Source: Pelecanus crispus
Lineage: Eukaryota > Chordata > Aves > Pelecaniformes > Pelecanidae
Length of the DNA stretch: 64,000 nucleotides
Assembly: GCF_030463565.1 (NCBI RefSeq)
Contig: NC_134644.1
Location: forward strand, 151,739,967 to 151,803,966
Direction: 5' to 3'
Shown: positions 1 through 13,800 of the stretch, piece by piece
How positions within the stretch are numbered: the first letter of the stretch is position 1
Layout: each line of letters begins with the position of its first letter
Made by a program: the position numbers and the translations under genes
The notes under the pieces: model-generated
Seen by the model: the letters and a program-made list of their open reading frames with translations, nothing else
Told to the model about the DNA's origin: nothing
The model's database searches: none

Positions 1-3000
1 TCATGGCATTTTTACTACAATACAGAAGCAGCAAAGTGATTTTGGAGGCAAATACAGCAACTATAACACTGTCACTTGAAGCTTCCATTAAAACATTTTT
101 CAGAGAGAGAAGAGATGAACTTTGAAAGAGATGAAATTTGAAAAAAAAGCCTGGGGCAATGGCTGATTTCCACTTCAGCAGATATCAGAGATGGGCAAGG
201 GCACCTCAGCTATGGTACCATCTGAAGGCTGATGCTTTTAGTACAGGAGCACCTAAGTGCCATACACCATCAGCCAAAGTTTTGTTCACTATGTATACAG
301 AGCCAGCACTTGTGATGTTCTGGTCTGGAGGCTACAGGAGTACCAGCTAATGCAAGAAGGTAGCACCTGCTAATGCAAACAAGTTCACCTCAAATATGCA
401 CACCTATTGCTTGATAGTGTTGTGCTTGCTAATAAAAGGCAGATATTTAGTCCTGAGTTTGCAGAGGTACTTAGTCAAAGCTGAAGAAGTGAAAAGCTCA
501 GGTGGGAAGTGCTTCTGACATTAAAAACAGGACTTGCATACTGCACGAAACATTCCGGTATGGAAGGTTTAAAACATACGGTGACTTTACTTACTCCTAC
601 CTTTTGGATCAGTGACTATTGCAGTTAGCTGGAAAAAACCCAAGACAAAACACAGCCAGAACCGTGGAGCTGCATATGGTTTTGTCTCAAAACTGTACAA
701 AAATGCAGCCTTTCAATGGCTTTGGGAGTTGAAACCATAATTCCTGCCTCCCATGATCTGCTTCATAATTCCCATGGGGAAGGACCCATCAGGAAACTCA
801 GTCCTGCTGCACCCCTAGATCGGCCTCGGTTTGCTGAGAAGGGCTGTGAAGCAGTCGGGGAGCTCAGCTGAGGTGTGGTGCTGGAACAGTGAACCCCATA
901 GCTGAACTCTGGAGAGATCTCCGGTGGTTCTATTTAGAAGCTACAGTTTCTATCAAATTAGTTATAGCCCCCCGTGGGCTTAGATCTAGGCCAGTTTTAA
1001 GATGATTGCAGAGCCTATTATATTTAAATACTGACTCCACTCACAGCTTGAGCGGTAGCAGTGCAACTTCTAAACCAGGTCGATGACTAATCAAGGGCAG
1101 TTTGTACTGAAAAGAAAAAAGAAACTGTGGCACATGCATGACTTCTAGATGAGGCCCAGGGCCACACACTGTGCCAATGTGGGGCTCGGCAGCTCTGGGG
1201 TCAGTCTGGTCCCTAACTAGTTCTGGGCATTAACCTGGTGAATATTTAAGGTCACTCTGGTGACCCAGTTCTAAGTAGGCCCTATGGTGTTACAGCTACC
1301 TGACTGTAGGATTAAGGGTACGGTTTATATAATCTTAAGGATGATACTTTCTCATGCACATTGCTGTCGTGTTACACACGCAAGTGTCTCCACACATAAT
1401 TGACTCCACATATAAGTGCCATATGTCAAACCCCTGTGTGAAGCTGCTCTGGTTTCTAAAGGTGTGATGAGATTGATTTCACCTGACTTCAGTGCTTACC
1501 ATGTCTCTTGTCTCAGTTAGGCAACTGTAGTTGACACACACTTAAAAGGTGTTTTGCCTGATCTCTTTGGGGCATCTGCGTGAGGATGAGAGGAATCAGG
1601 TTCTGGACATGTTGATGTCTCTCCACTGACTATCAGAGGAGTCCAGCACTTTGCTTTGGAGCTGCTGTCCCAGCACCCCAGCCTCCTCCTCCCTGTGTCA
1701 CTCCTGTCTCACTGCATCCTTGACTGATGATAGCTTCCACAGGAAGCACATGTGAGCAGCAGCGTCAGCCCCGTAGTGCAATCCTGGCTGATACACAGAG
1801 TGCTGCAACCAGAGAGCCCATCTGAAGGTGGGGTAAGCTGCAAGGTACATCTGTGGGAAAGGAAAAGGCTCAGGTATTTGCCAAGAGACCAGAAACTCAG
1901 TGACCCTGAATGTTCTTCATAAACGCAGCACGGGAACCACCCAACGCACTAGTATGCTTTGCTATGATTTCTTCCTATTTTTACAGACTCTTATTTTTTT
2001 GGCTTAGCTGTTCAGTGAGGCAGATTTCTCTTTCCCCATTCTCTTCAGGCCTTTCAGTCTCTAGGTCTTGTCTATCACAAGACACCGCCTTTCAAGGTCC
2101 TCCCCACGCCCCTGGCCCTGTTAGGGTGGCAGCCTGCAGAGCCGTTTACAGCTGGGGCCCATCCCACCCCACATGTGATTGACCCTGCCTGGCCATACCA
2201 GTCTTTTGCTGGAAAATGACGGGGGCTGCCCCAGCTCCAAGCTGCAGGGAAAGCCAGGACACGAGGGAAACTGGCCAGCAACCTAAACCTACCCTGGGAC
2301 TGTGTACAAACAGATCTGGCAACGAGCCTGGCCTCCCAGGAGCTCCCAGGGAGAGATACCACGATGAGCAAATGTAAAATGTGAGGAGAGGAGGGTGAAG
2401 GAAACAGCCGAGCTTTTCAGATGATCTGAAGCAGAATCTAGTGGGTGTTTCACTCCTTTCGGTTCCCTCTGAAAACCCTGGCTCACAGTGATAAGATCAC
2501 ATGGGTGCACAAGCCAGTTATTGCACAATTTTGTTCCAGACGGTTTAAGAGGCTGTGCGGTTGTTTTTTAATATACACTGCCCCCTCTGGCTTTCCTCTC
2601 TGCTGCTGCTTTGCTGCCAGGTGCCAATCTCCTACAAGAATGGGGAGTGCAAGCAGGAGGGGAGCAGGGGTGCTGAGAATGGGAGAGCGGTGGTGTTTTA
2701 TGGATCACGTCAGCTAGGACACACCGTGTCCTCAGGCGGCATGGGAGAAAGTGGGAAGATGCTGGTCGGAGAGGCTGGCAAGCAAGTGGTGTCATTTCTG
2801 GAGTGCAGGAGATATAAGAAGATTTTTCTGCCTCGAAATGCAGTTCACATTCCTGCAACTGGCACCACATGGTGACGGGGTTGAAATGATTTGACTTCCA
2901 TTTATTTTTGTTTCTTTCGCGGTTTTGCTTAGCGATGTTATATAATCTCTAGCAGGCTCTGATATTAACACCTCATTAAAATGAGCAGGGAACAGGATTC

Positions 3001-3840
3001 ACACTGCTATGGCTGCTGTGTTTGCTTAGAGACAGGTGTTCTCTGAGATGGCTTGACGAAAGTAGATTTTTATGGAGAAAACTATCTTTATAACAGATAG
3101 GGCTAAGAATAGACAAACTCCTTGGCTTGTACCCATTTTTCAAAGAGACATCCAGATGGGAATCCTGGGTCCAGTGAGTCAGACCGTCTGTGCACGATGA
3201 GGGGGCAGAGGGCTCCTTCTTTGCAAATCCTCACACTAGATAAGCAGGATTTAGAGAGCATTTTCACCCCATGAAAGCTCCCCGTGCTCATGCTGGGGGC
3301 ACCTGTGCAGCAGGTTACGGCTGTGGGCAAGAGTGCAGTGGTCTTGTTCCTCACATAGTACAGCCATCAGCACATGCCTCACTGCGGGCTGCACGTTGGT
3401 GGGGCCTTTGCACACTGGGAAAACTCTTCCAAGAGGGGAAACATGATGGCACTATTCCAGAAGAGGAAATGATGTAGAGATATGCTCAAACGTCTGAGGA
3501 AAAGCGCCTGTCCCTCCAATGGGTTCAGAATGGGTTTTGCTCGAAGAAGAGAAGGGAGAAGGTGGCCCAACCAGACTGAACTTGCCCCTTTTGCAAGGTT
3601 CCTGGTTGCCTCCCCTTGCGGCAGTTGGAAGGGCAGGCAAAAGCCAATATTTCTAAAGCAAAAATGAGCAAAGAAAAAGGTGGTGGGATGACTCTTTGAA
3701 GCTGCCTATTTGATATTTTTTCCCATATGACAGGCACTAACCCTTACTTGATTGGATATACTAAAAATGAACTTTTTCCTGAAAGTATGATATTTCTGAG
3801 CCAGTGCAGAAGAGCTGCACAGATAAACACAGCACTGAAT

Positions 3841-3869
3841 TTGTTTTGTTTTGTTTTGTTTTGTTTTTT
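3841..3869. repeat. (TTTTG)n microsatellite
   Basis: About five uninterrupted TTTTG units are followed by a short T and C run. This is ordinary simple sequence. It also opens a spurious 64-codon frame (3804-3998) whose FVLFCFVLFF stretch is just the repeat. Confidence 0.9.
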
Positions 3870-4407
3870 CCCCAAAGTGTTTTTAAAGAAGTAAGGATCA
3901 CTGCCTTTGAATTCAGTGATTTTAGGAATCATCCCTCAGGAGGAAACCAGGCAATTCAGAAATGCCAGCTGACCACTGCCAGAAACAATTTCTTTTAAAG
4001 GCAGTACATGTAAGAGTGAAGTGAGAATATAGAAATCCTCAGTCTTACACCTCCAGGTTGAGGGGTAAACGAGATATCTGTTGAAGTTCCATCACTACGA
4101 TAAAATGCAGCTCTCTGGGGTAGGATCAGCAAACTGGATCTTCATTAACCCCTGTATGTAACTGCACTTGTGTGAATGCCAAATAGGATAAAAGACCTAA
4201 ATTGTTGAAGAAAAACACAGCCGAACTGCAGAATTTTCTTTAAAGCTGTAAAAAAAAAATATATATTTTTATATGGATTCACCTACTCTTAAAATCGAAG
4301 CCTAAAGGAATGTCTTTGGTGTTCAAAGAAATGGCACAATATGTATCTTTCCCTCACTGCAGGATGGTAGGTTTCAGTAATGTGAACACTTCTAGTGCAC
4401 AAAGCTA

Positions 4408-4440
4408 AATAAAAGGTATTGCATATCTCTTTGTGTGTGG
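4408..4440 (+). terminator. Candidate plus-strand poly(A) signal
   Basis: A canonical AATAAA at 4408-4413 is followed about 16 bases later by a GT-rich element (CTTTGTGTGTGG, 4429-4440). That spacing fits a cleavage and polyadenylation site. No coding exon is visible upstream, so at most it would end a noncoding transcript. Chance occurrence is quite possible. Confidence 0.2.
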
Positions 4441-6508
4441 GATTCATTCTTGATTCACATGGCAACTTAATTTATACCGTCTTTGTTATGTGAAACAAAT
4501 CAGACCAGCTGTTCAGTGTCAGCAACTAGAAAATGCAGCTTTTGAGAATATGGAAACCAGTATTGCTCCTGTAGTGTGCCATTACTGGTCCTATGGGAAG
4601 ATCTTTTCTATGGTAAGGAAAAATAGTACCTATATGGACCATTTATTTTTGATTATTTTACAAGGAATGCTCTAAAAGAAATGTCCATGAAGAAAGCAGT
4701 CATAGAAAGTTGTCCTTGTTTCTTCCCTATTATCAAATTTGCTAAGGAGAGCCACCGTGGTCCTTTGTCCATTCTTCGGAGATGATAGTGTACTTGGCTT
4801 ACCATGCATCAGTGAAGGAACACTACTATTTGTAAAATGTTTTCTGATGCTCTCAGAGAAATGAGATATTATAGGATGAAGTGTTAATTCTATCTGATCT
4901 TGCTGTTATCCCTCTAAATCCCAGATGCATATAACACTGAACTTAGCAAATCAGTCCCTATCTATTAAGGATGGCATTTCAGGGTTTGGTAGAGCAGCAA
5001 ATTAATACTGCACTCTGGATGACTGGTTGAAGCGGTCTGATCATCTCTTTAGTTTCTCTGCTCATGGATTTTAAATTTTCAGTGTTCAAGGATGCTGACA
5101 AACATTGTTTTCCCCAAAGCTACTCCTCTGTAATGTCGTCTGTATAACCCAGTGCAGCATCATGAGACAAATGTACCTCTTTTGCATTCATAACATGACT
5201 TTTTCTTTTGCTTGCGTTCTGTGTTCAGAATGACTAAGGTCCTGATCTATAACACAGTCTAATACTCATAGAAATTAATGGAAGTGAGGCATCTGTCTGC
5301 TTTGTGGTTCTCAATCTGGTTCCTTAATTTTCAGGTTAGCCTTGTAGAGATCAGCTGCTTATACGGGAGGAGATGACTGCGTATCTGTCAGGAGCCGCGA
5401 TACAGGGGAGAGAATTGGTATAGTTATGTAAGATGACAGAGTGAAACTTCTGGCAGGTATCAGTTTCACAGGAGAAGTAAAAAAGGGAAATGTCTAAGCA
5501 TCCAGCAAAACCAGCTACAGATGCTCCCTTTTTCAGACTTTCCTCTAACCTTTATAGCTCACTTGTAGCACGTCAAAGGCAAGCTCTTAGACATGAGCAC
5601 AGACTTGGACCTCATCAAATGCCACCTAAAACCACTGTGGATACAAGGGTCAGCAAATGGAACATGTTGTTCAGATGTTTCCAGAGGCTCCCACAGAAGC
5701 CTCCCCTGGGCAGAGCTAGCCAGATATTTTCGTCAGCTAAAGATACTTCTGATGGAAACCTGTCTGACTGCCAGGAAGTACTGGCATTTACCCGGCTGCA
5801 GATCAGGCAATCAAACAGTGCCCCCTCCCCTTCGCCATGGTACCGAGTCGCAGAACAGCTCTGTCTGCAGAAATGGTTCAGGAACATCTCTATCAGACTG
5901 GAGCTGGTGAACCTCAAGCCCAAAATTCACCTGGCTGCCCTGGCCTCTTCAGTCTCCCTCTGGTGCTGTTGGTGGCAGATGAACGTCCCTCCACTTCCCT
6001 CTGGAAGCTTATGCTGAACCTTTCATCGAGCTGGTTATACCCTTGCTTATGATCAGCACTGATACAGAAACTGAGCCCGTAGCACGTGGGAGCAGCAGGG
6101 CTAAACTCAGGAGCAACCTCCCACCCCTGCTTTTGGAGGCCAATGCCTCCTGCCTTCCCACTCTTGCTGTAGGGGAAGCAGTTCCCCCAATGGACGGACT
6201 TCATCTAGCTGTAGCACCTCTTTCTAGAAGCACAGCTCCTTCCTTCAGTTATGCTTTGGAACAAAGGCATCACCTCTGATCCTGAGGCCATACGTATGCC
6301 TTAGACTCTCCACAACACTCCCCTCGCCCATATTTAGGGATACATGCATATTGATAACCTGCAATGTATTTACCAACACCATAGTTATCAAAGAGGACAT
6401 CTTATCCTACAAAGAAGTAGAACCAATGCAGCATGAAAGAGTGGAGGAGTGTTTTGATTTACCAATTGCAAAATTTCATGGTGTTCAACCATGAGGAGTA
6501 AACACAGA

Positions 6509-6586
6509 ACTTAGCACTTCCCTATGTAGATAAGATAATATTAAAGGACTAAGCACTTTCCTACACAGAAAAGATAATATTAAATA
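6509..6586. repeat. 39-bp tandem duplication, two copies
   Basis: Unit 1 (6509-6547) and unit 2 (6548-6586) are head-to-tail copies with a few mismatches. Both share the core AAGATAATATTAAA at their ends and an ACT(T/A)AGCACTT start. It lies in AT-rich intergenic DNA and overlaps no recognised gene. Confidence 0.85.
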
Positions 6587-7263
6587 TTAGTATTTGCATT
6601 AGCTCAGTCATATTATTCTCCTAATCCTGTACATAAGAAATGTAGCCCTAATTGCAAGTACTCTAAACTTTAGCGGAGTAAAGCTATGACTGCTCTGGGC
6701 TGACACTTCTGTTTAGATTGTGCAGTGAATTATGCTTAGACAAAGACTGTATTAAAAAGCTAAGTGGAACTTGACTAACCATCAGGATATGTTTTATGGG
6801 AAGAAAATATATAAAATGAATAATATTTATGCATAGATAAAACATATTTGCCAAATGCCAAGGAAACAGGGGAAATATTAATTAATAGCACTTTTTACAG
6901 CAGAAAATTAATTGAAATTATTCACAGTCCAGTTCTGCTCTCCTTCTGTTGTGACTAATCTAATTGAGATAAATAGGCTACTTGTAGAATGAGAAACTAC
7001 TCAGCATGACTAACTTGGGTGGAATCAAGCCCTCCATGAACATTATTAACCAGTTTTGAAATAAAGTGCTCATTTTGTGTTCCTCTACTGAAAGACAGGC
7101 AATTTTATCCACTCCTTTAGATTTCCAAGATGCCAGAAAGGTGTCATTTCAAATTGTGCCAAGAAATAACAGCTAGTCATGAGATGCCCAAAAGGTATTC
7201 TTACAGGTGTAAAATGGCTACTATATGCATAAGAAGTGAAATCACACTTCCAAACTTTACATC

Positions 7264-7838
7264 TGTCCTGGTTTCGGCTGGGATAGAGTTAATTTTCTTC
7301 CTAGTAGCAGGCATAGTGCTGTGTTTTGGATTTAATAGGAGAAGAATGTTGATAACATACTGATGTTTTAGTTGTCGCTAAGTAGTGCTTACGCTAGTCA
7401 AGGACTTTTCAGCTTCCCATGCTCTGCCAGGTGCACAAGAAACTGGGAGGGGGCACAGCCAGAAGAGTTGATCCAAACTGACCAAAGGGCTATTCCATAC
7501 CATATGGCATCATGCTCAGTATATAAAGTGGGGGGGGTTGGCCGAGGAGCAGCGATTGCTGCTCAGGAACTGTCTGGGTATCGGTCATCGGGTGGTGAGC
7601 AATTGCGTTGTGCATCACTTGCTTTGTATATTATTATTATTATTATTATTATCATTATTACATTGTTATTATTATCATTACTATTTTACTTTATTTCATT
7701 TATTAAACTGTTCTTATCTCAGCCCAGGAGTGTTTCTCACTCTCACTCCTCCGATTCTCTCCCCCATCCCATCGGGGCAGCGGGAGTGAGCGAGCGGCTG
7801 CGTGGTGCTTAGTTGCTGGCTGGGGCTAAACCACGACA
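7264..7838 (+). mobile_element. Solo LTR of an avian endogenous retrovirus (ERVL-like)
   Basis: The element begins TGTCCTGGTTTC and ends CCACGACA, giving the TG...CA termini of an LTR. It is flanked by a perfect 5-bp target-site duplication, ACATC, at 7259-7263 and 7839-7843. Inside there is a TATA box (TATAAA, 7522-7527) and, further on, an ATTAAA poly(A) signal (7702-7707) after a TTA-rich microsatellite, so the LTR reads left to right. I recognise the start and end from a family that is abundant in neoavian genomes. A 5-bp duplication fits class III (ERVL) or class I elements. No primer-binding site, gag, pol or env follows, so this is a solo LTR left by recombination between two LTRs. The frames at 7372-7812 and 7538-7789 are spurious products of this LTR. 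The family name needs a repeat-library search. Confidence 0.92.
7628..7681. repeat. Interrupted (TTA)n microsatellite within the LTR
   Basis: A run of TTA/ATT triplets with a few ATC and GTT interruptions sits between the LTR's TATA box and its poly(A) signal. Related LTR copies have TTA-rich sequence at this place, so it is probably an expanded part of the element rather than a later insertion. Confidence 0.9.
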
Positions 7839-7843
7839 ACATC

Positions 7844-10800
7844 TCAAGAAGGCAGGACCTCTGGTAGGGTGTTTCACTGGTGGAGGCTTAGCACCCTGAG
7901 TGTCAAAGTGATGTATTGGGTTTTCTGGTGTCAGCTGAAGGCAGATAATGTAAAAACACAGTGCAGGACCGTCCCCTGGATTTCTCAGGGCGCTCATGTT
8001 CTGCAGCCATCTGCTGTACAGAGCTGACGATCTCAGTGGTGTTCATTATGAGACATGGTTTTAAAGCATTTAACATAACCACAGTCTGACAGACAGGAAG
8101 ATGTTTATCCCCTTAGGGAAGATATCAACAAAAGCGCATCTGGACGCAAAGCAAAGCTTTTGGATCCTGTCCTTGTGGCCTGACTCCATAAACGATGAAG
8201 TCAAACATTTTTTTGCCTTCCAGATGACTTTACACTTTTGATCCAGAGATGTGTTAACAAAGATCAGAGAGTAGAGGTGGCTTCCCAGATGGCACACTGG
8301 CAGATCTCTGATTTTCCCTGAAAGGAAATCCTAATACTGTTTCTGAGTCCTGCTTTTTGTTTTCTGGGTCCCGTGCAGGCAGTTCAGTCTCCAGGCAGAG
8401 AGGAGACATCTGCCTGACAGGCGCCCAGGCATACTGAGGAGTTGGTGCAGGTTCCAGGTAATTACTGGTTTTCTCTCTGCATCTGACCTAAGGTAAGAAC
8501 TTTTTCCTTGGTTCTAATATTACAAGAAAAACAATATCCTTATACTATGGCTACTTATTAAGGTATTCTCATTTATTCAGTTTTGGTCATTACATAATGA
8601 GCTCTTAAATAAGACTACAGACTTTCTGACAATCCCCTCCTCAGCATGCTGCTGACGATGCTGTGGATTCATGGGAAGATGGCAAACACAGAACAGGATG
8701 TCAAAATGTTCTGTGTTTAATGTCCCATATGTTTTACCACCTTAGTGATAAAATGTTCTGCATTGCTGCTTAGAACATGACAACGAGTGTAGTGCTGCCT
8801 ACACTGGTCAGCTGCCAGAATTTGGACCTTACTCTCACACTGGCCTTTATGGTACTGCCACCACATGAAGGAAAGAGCCTGAGATGTAGTATAATTGAAG
8901 CACGAATTACCTAAAGTCGTGAAAACCATTTTATAGTTTTAGCCTCTTGCATACATAAGGCGTTAACTAAACGCCTCTGGTCCCGGACAAGGTTGTGCAC
9001 TCCTCCAAAAGTCCTAGGTCATAAGTATGTGCAACAAAACAGAGAAAGTAATGTCTTGTCATGCAAGACAGGAATTCATTTCACCTCCCATCTGAAAGGC
9101 AGGCATATAATTTATGCTATGATCTAGGATCCTGTGAACATCCGTGGAGAGGACCACCCCAAGGATGAGTCATCCCACCTACTCTAGACACCTCACTTAG
9201 GAGGTGGTGAGTCATGGTGAGAGTGCCTATCTCTCTCCATTGACTGCAGAGGAGACCGAGACAGCTGACACACAGCAGCCGCCCAGCTCCTCGGTGATTG
9301 GTGTTAGGTGAATTCTGCCTCAGCTGATCGGTGTTTGACTCCACCTTATCTGTGGTATTGGCGAGGAGCAGTAACATCTCTGTCCTTCCCTGTTGGGTAT
9401 GTGGGGTGATAAAGGTAGCACTGATTGCTGGAATGAGGTCTAGAACCACCTTAACTTAGGTAAATTTTGTACTTTTCAGGCCTTTCTGTCTTTCCTTTGC
9501 AGAGTAGGTCATGACACTTGCAGTCCCTCAGTTACTACCCCCCATCAGAAATGGGTCATTCTGCCTTTACACCTGGGTGGTTGGCATAGTGATTAATGAG
9601 ATTTGAACATAATGATAGTACTGAGGCTGAAATAGTTCCTTGGGGAATCTCTTTTTTCATTTGACTTCTGTTCACAATATATATACAAATTTGAATTCTT
9701 CCACTTTGCTAAGCCTGTGCTGCTCATCTTCAAGAGCTGCCTGTAGAAGAAGTATTTGTTGAACTGAAAGCATTTACTGGAGAGACCTGCTCTTTACTGG
9801 GGCCTCATAAGTCCTTTCTGAACTGTTGATGTCTGCCAAGTAGAGTGAGGGTGGCCTTGTTGCTGGGCCCATGGTGTTTTCTTCATCTTGGTTCCCATCA
9901 CACTCAGTGAGGCTGGCAGGAGAGATGTGGTACGTGAACCATGTTCTGTTTGCATGCAGACTTTCTCTTTTCATTTATGTGCTGCTTATTTGGCCTCTGT
10001 CTAAAGCTAGCATCATGCCCACGTGTCTTTACAGAGTCAATGTGTTCATTTAGGACTCTGCAGTGTGTGGCAGGTGCTGATTTTTTTCCTTTTAGCAGGT
10101 ATCTTCTTGCGTGTATCTGCATTGCATTTCCTGTGCCTTGTGTTGTCCTTCAGCTAGCTTGTTTTAGGTCCTTCAAAGCTCTTTGCCACTATGGTCACAA
10201 ATTGACGTACTTGAATACCTTTTTGACATCTGTGGATATTCTTACCTGACCTTCATCTCCCATAAACCACCAAAAGGCATAAAGGCTGAGTTCCAGGAAA
10301 CCTGGTTGCATGGACGATAGGAAGAATGCTTCTTATTCTGTGTGGCTAATACAGATATTGCCTTTCAACTGTGGTAATTGTTTTCTTATTCTGATCGCTT
10401 AATTTGGACCAAATCTGTTACTACTATATAGGTTATAAGGGCTTGTGCACAGCATTATAGCTTTTGGACCAACTGATACCAACCAGAAGTTCACATCACT
10501 TTGTGCTGATGCCATAGTCCAAAGCCTCTTAAGGAGTCCTGTTTTCTTTTTAAGCTTTAAGGAAAAGGGGACTGGAATGAACATTTTCCTTTAGCACCCA
10601 CGTCTCAACTTGGACACACTCATATGTTGACTTGAAGGTCATGTTTCACCTTCAAAATCCCTTTCCATAATTGTGCCAGGTTAGAACATGAAGTCTTGAA
10701 CAGAGAAGAACTGAGTCTGGGGAATAGCTGCAAAGGATGCTCCAGAGGAGTATCCTACCATCTTTTAAATACTCTGCCAAATTTCTTGGCTCCTTTTGTG

Positions 10801-13800
10801 GCTAAAGGGTGCTACCAAAGCCACATACCCCATATTGCAGTTTCTCTTTAGAACAAATTGTAATCTTTTTAACTAAACATTAATGTTTTAAGCATATTTT
10901 TTATTCAGAAATATATTTTTAAAAAGCAGTTAAAATTCTGAGCTGTTTGTACTCTTATAGTTAATTTAAATAGCTTGTTTGGCTGATGGATGGCATATGT
11001 TTGTTTGTCAGACTGGTAATTTGCACTGAGCTGTAATCCAGGAATCAGTTGGTTAATTATTGCAGTTCTGTGCAAGAATTAATTGGGACACCAGGTGCTT
11101 GCTGTGTACATGTTAGGTAGAAGTTCCTGAGAACAAGATGTTTCTGTGTGATTGTTGTTCTAGCTTGAAACTGTTGAATTCATTAGGGTGGAAAGAGAGT
11201 GGTATGGAGAACATCTTGAGAGGGCAAGGAGATTATTAGCCTCTGGGCTGCTAGGTTGTTGTTTTGAGCTTTAAAGATGTTCCCTTTTTTCCTCCCCCAT
11301 GATTAAATACGAGTGAAACATCTATGAAACACTTTCTCTGATGTGCCAAGAGTTTTTAGACAAGTCTTTCAGATATCAAACCTTACTATGTCCTATCCAT
11401 TATCTCCTTGTACATCTCAGCAACTGAATGCTAATTGTATGAAGGGAAGCTACCTGATTCATCATTAAGCCTTTCATTTTCTGACAAGGTGTAGCCACTG
11501 CTGGCATATTTTCCGATAACCTCCTCACTCCTAATATCCTGTTCATTATATTCATACAGCTTCCAGTGCCCATGAAATCAGGAACTATAAAAAATAACCA
11601 GAAATCATGCTAGTATCTGTCACTTGCTATTCTTCTGTTTTACAAGCTTGTCATCCAGTTAGGGAACATGATACACTGTGTGACTAGTCCAATACCAGTA
11701 ACAGACAGCAACTTGTCAAAATGAACATTTGCAGACAACCCACAGCATAAAAATGTTTTTTTTTCTGAAGTGTTTGGGAACACTTACAAATAACAATTAC
11801 ATTCAGGAAAGCCTGAGAGTAGCATTCAAACCAACAAAGTCTAAACTTGTATTTTTGACTCGGTGAGTATTATTTCATACTCTGAGTGTGATGCATGCGT
11901 GTTTATGCATAGGATTAACCATCTGACTTCTTCACCCATCAGTGAAACAAATTAAAACACCAGCCTCTCAAATAGCAGTGCTTATATTATGCATTTTATT
12001 TTCTTTTGTTCTCCTGTACTGTAGAATCTGGGGTGATGTTTATATGGGTACATCGGAGGCACTTTGAACCAGCCTCAGGCACTGAGGCCAACCCACCTTC
12101 TGCCCATTAAATTCTCTCAGCCTCCAAAACAGAACACCTTGTCAGGAAAGGTCCCTGGCCTGTCATTGGTCCTGAACTACACCTGGAAAGTTTTTTTGCA
12201 TGCCAGAAGGCATTCAGGCAGCTCAACAGCAGTGACCATCTGGTTCCAGTGCCCAGGACATTTCCTAGCATTAGTTCACAAGGCTCACTGCCTCAAAAGC
12301 CCACGTTTTTCCCTTACAAATACCCCAATGAAGAATTTGCAGTGGAGCTTCACTGATGGAGAACTGAGGCATAAGGAAAGCCAAGCTCAGGGCAGGAAGA
12401 GTGTAATTTCCATTTGGGCAGAGCAGACAGCCAGACTGCTCTAGGACATCAGTTCTCTGGCTGGCAAAAAAAAAAAAAATCTAAATCTCCTACTAAACTC
12501 TGCCCCTCCATCATGGTGCATTAGCAAGACCTGCATGCCTTGAAGACCAAGCTCTGCTGGTGAATGCTGGGTGCTTGAAAAACCTGACTGCAGATCATTT
12601 GCTTAATATTGTGCAGCAAAGACAGGAATGAAAAGTACATCTCCAGAAACCTAGCTGAGAGCCAAGGGACACAAGTCCGTTCTTGCAACCCAGCAGTACT
12701 AGGGCTTAGCTTGGGACTGAAAGTAAAGTTGTGCTGGTAGAACTACAGAAGGACTGCTGAAATTCAGTACAGACATCAGGATTAACATGAGAAAAAATGG
12801 TGACATTTCAGTCCCCAGGTGGTCAGCCGGGTTGAAAAGGTGCTGAAGGAAGAGAAAATGGGCTCCCTGCAGTCCTGACAGCAATGCAGAACCCAAACTC
12901 AAGGCCTTGAGGTGTTAGTGCAGCTGAATGAATGCTACAAAAAGGGATGTGGCATCTTTGCTGACAAATTATCTGAGCTGGTCTGAACTTGGTGTCCTGT
13001 ACGGAAAACATGGAGTCCCCAGAGCTATACGCTGAACGTGCTCACTAAGTCCGGCATAGACAGCAAGTATTGTTGACAAGCACTGATGCTCATAGCTCAC
13101 TGTCAGAAAAGTGGAGGAAACGTGAATGAGATCCATAATACCATGAACACCCTGCTCCTGTTCTGGAGATGGGTGGATAAGCTGAAATCCCACATCCTGA
13201 ACTCACAGCACTTCTTTACAGTACTCTGGTTTTCCTGCTTACCTTCTTTTGTGCTGGCAGAGCCTGCATGGCAGCTTCTGCACTGGGGTGATTGCCTCTG
13301 TGGGGCCCAGCATGGACCACTGACCCTCTGAGCGGGCCACACGTTGTGTGGGGTTGTGTAGGGGACAGGGAGCTGGCCCCGGCAGGCTGAGTGGAGCTAC
13401 ACTTACTTTGCCTTGCTGGAGGCAGGCTCCGCTCCTTTGGGTGAAGGTGCAGCACCAACAGCCCCTTCACTTCATCCATGTCTCCAGCTGGGAAGCTACG
13501 GAGATCCTCCATGCCAGGCCATGGAGTCATGGAGTCCAACATCAGCTGCAGCCAAAACTGGGCTCTCTCTCTTATAGGACTCTGTAACATATACACTATA
13601 GGCCACCCAGAGGCATGCAGGGACGGAGGGTCCCCCAAGCAGGATTCCCAGAACAAGTGTGTTGAGCAGGGACCCCCTAAAGGTGGCCAGCAGGAAATGT
13701 GTGAGACAGCTCTAGGGCCTGAATCCTGCCCATCATCAAGATTTAAGACACTTACAAAGGGAGAGATGAGCCTGCACTCAGTATTCGCTGCCCTTACCTC

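Larger units (their letters stand above)
1..7258. other. Noncoding interval, no gene recognised
   Basis: No open frame here resembles a known protein. The longest is a 175-codon frame at 5490-6017, which has no motif I know and a length expected by chance. The stretch holds a TTTTG microsatellite, a 39-bp tandem duplication, a possible plus-strand poly(A) signal (all listed separately) and an A/T run near 4250. A short piece around 5238-5290 vaguely resembles an old amniote interspersed repeat, but I cannot name it. Confidence 0.6.

Noticed and set aside
1555..1645. Weak similarity of this stretch to 9220-9260 (both have CTCTCCA(C/T)TGACT), as a shared repeat
   Set aside because: The shared string is too short and the surroundings do not align by eye. 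A repeat-library search would be needed.
5490..6017. 175-codon plus-strand frame
   Set aside because: No recognisable motif; overlapping frames exist in all phases, and the length is within chance expectation.
7372..7812. 146-codon frame with an isoleucine run
   Set aside because: It lies wholly inside the solo LTR, and the Ile run is the translated TTA microsatellite.
12061..12479. Possible processed pseudogene ending in a 14-base A run
   Set aside because: No poly(A) signal before the A run, no flanking target duplication, and the 126-codon frame upstream resembles no known protein.
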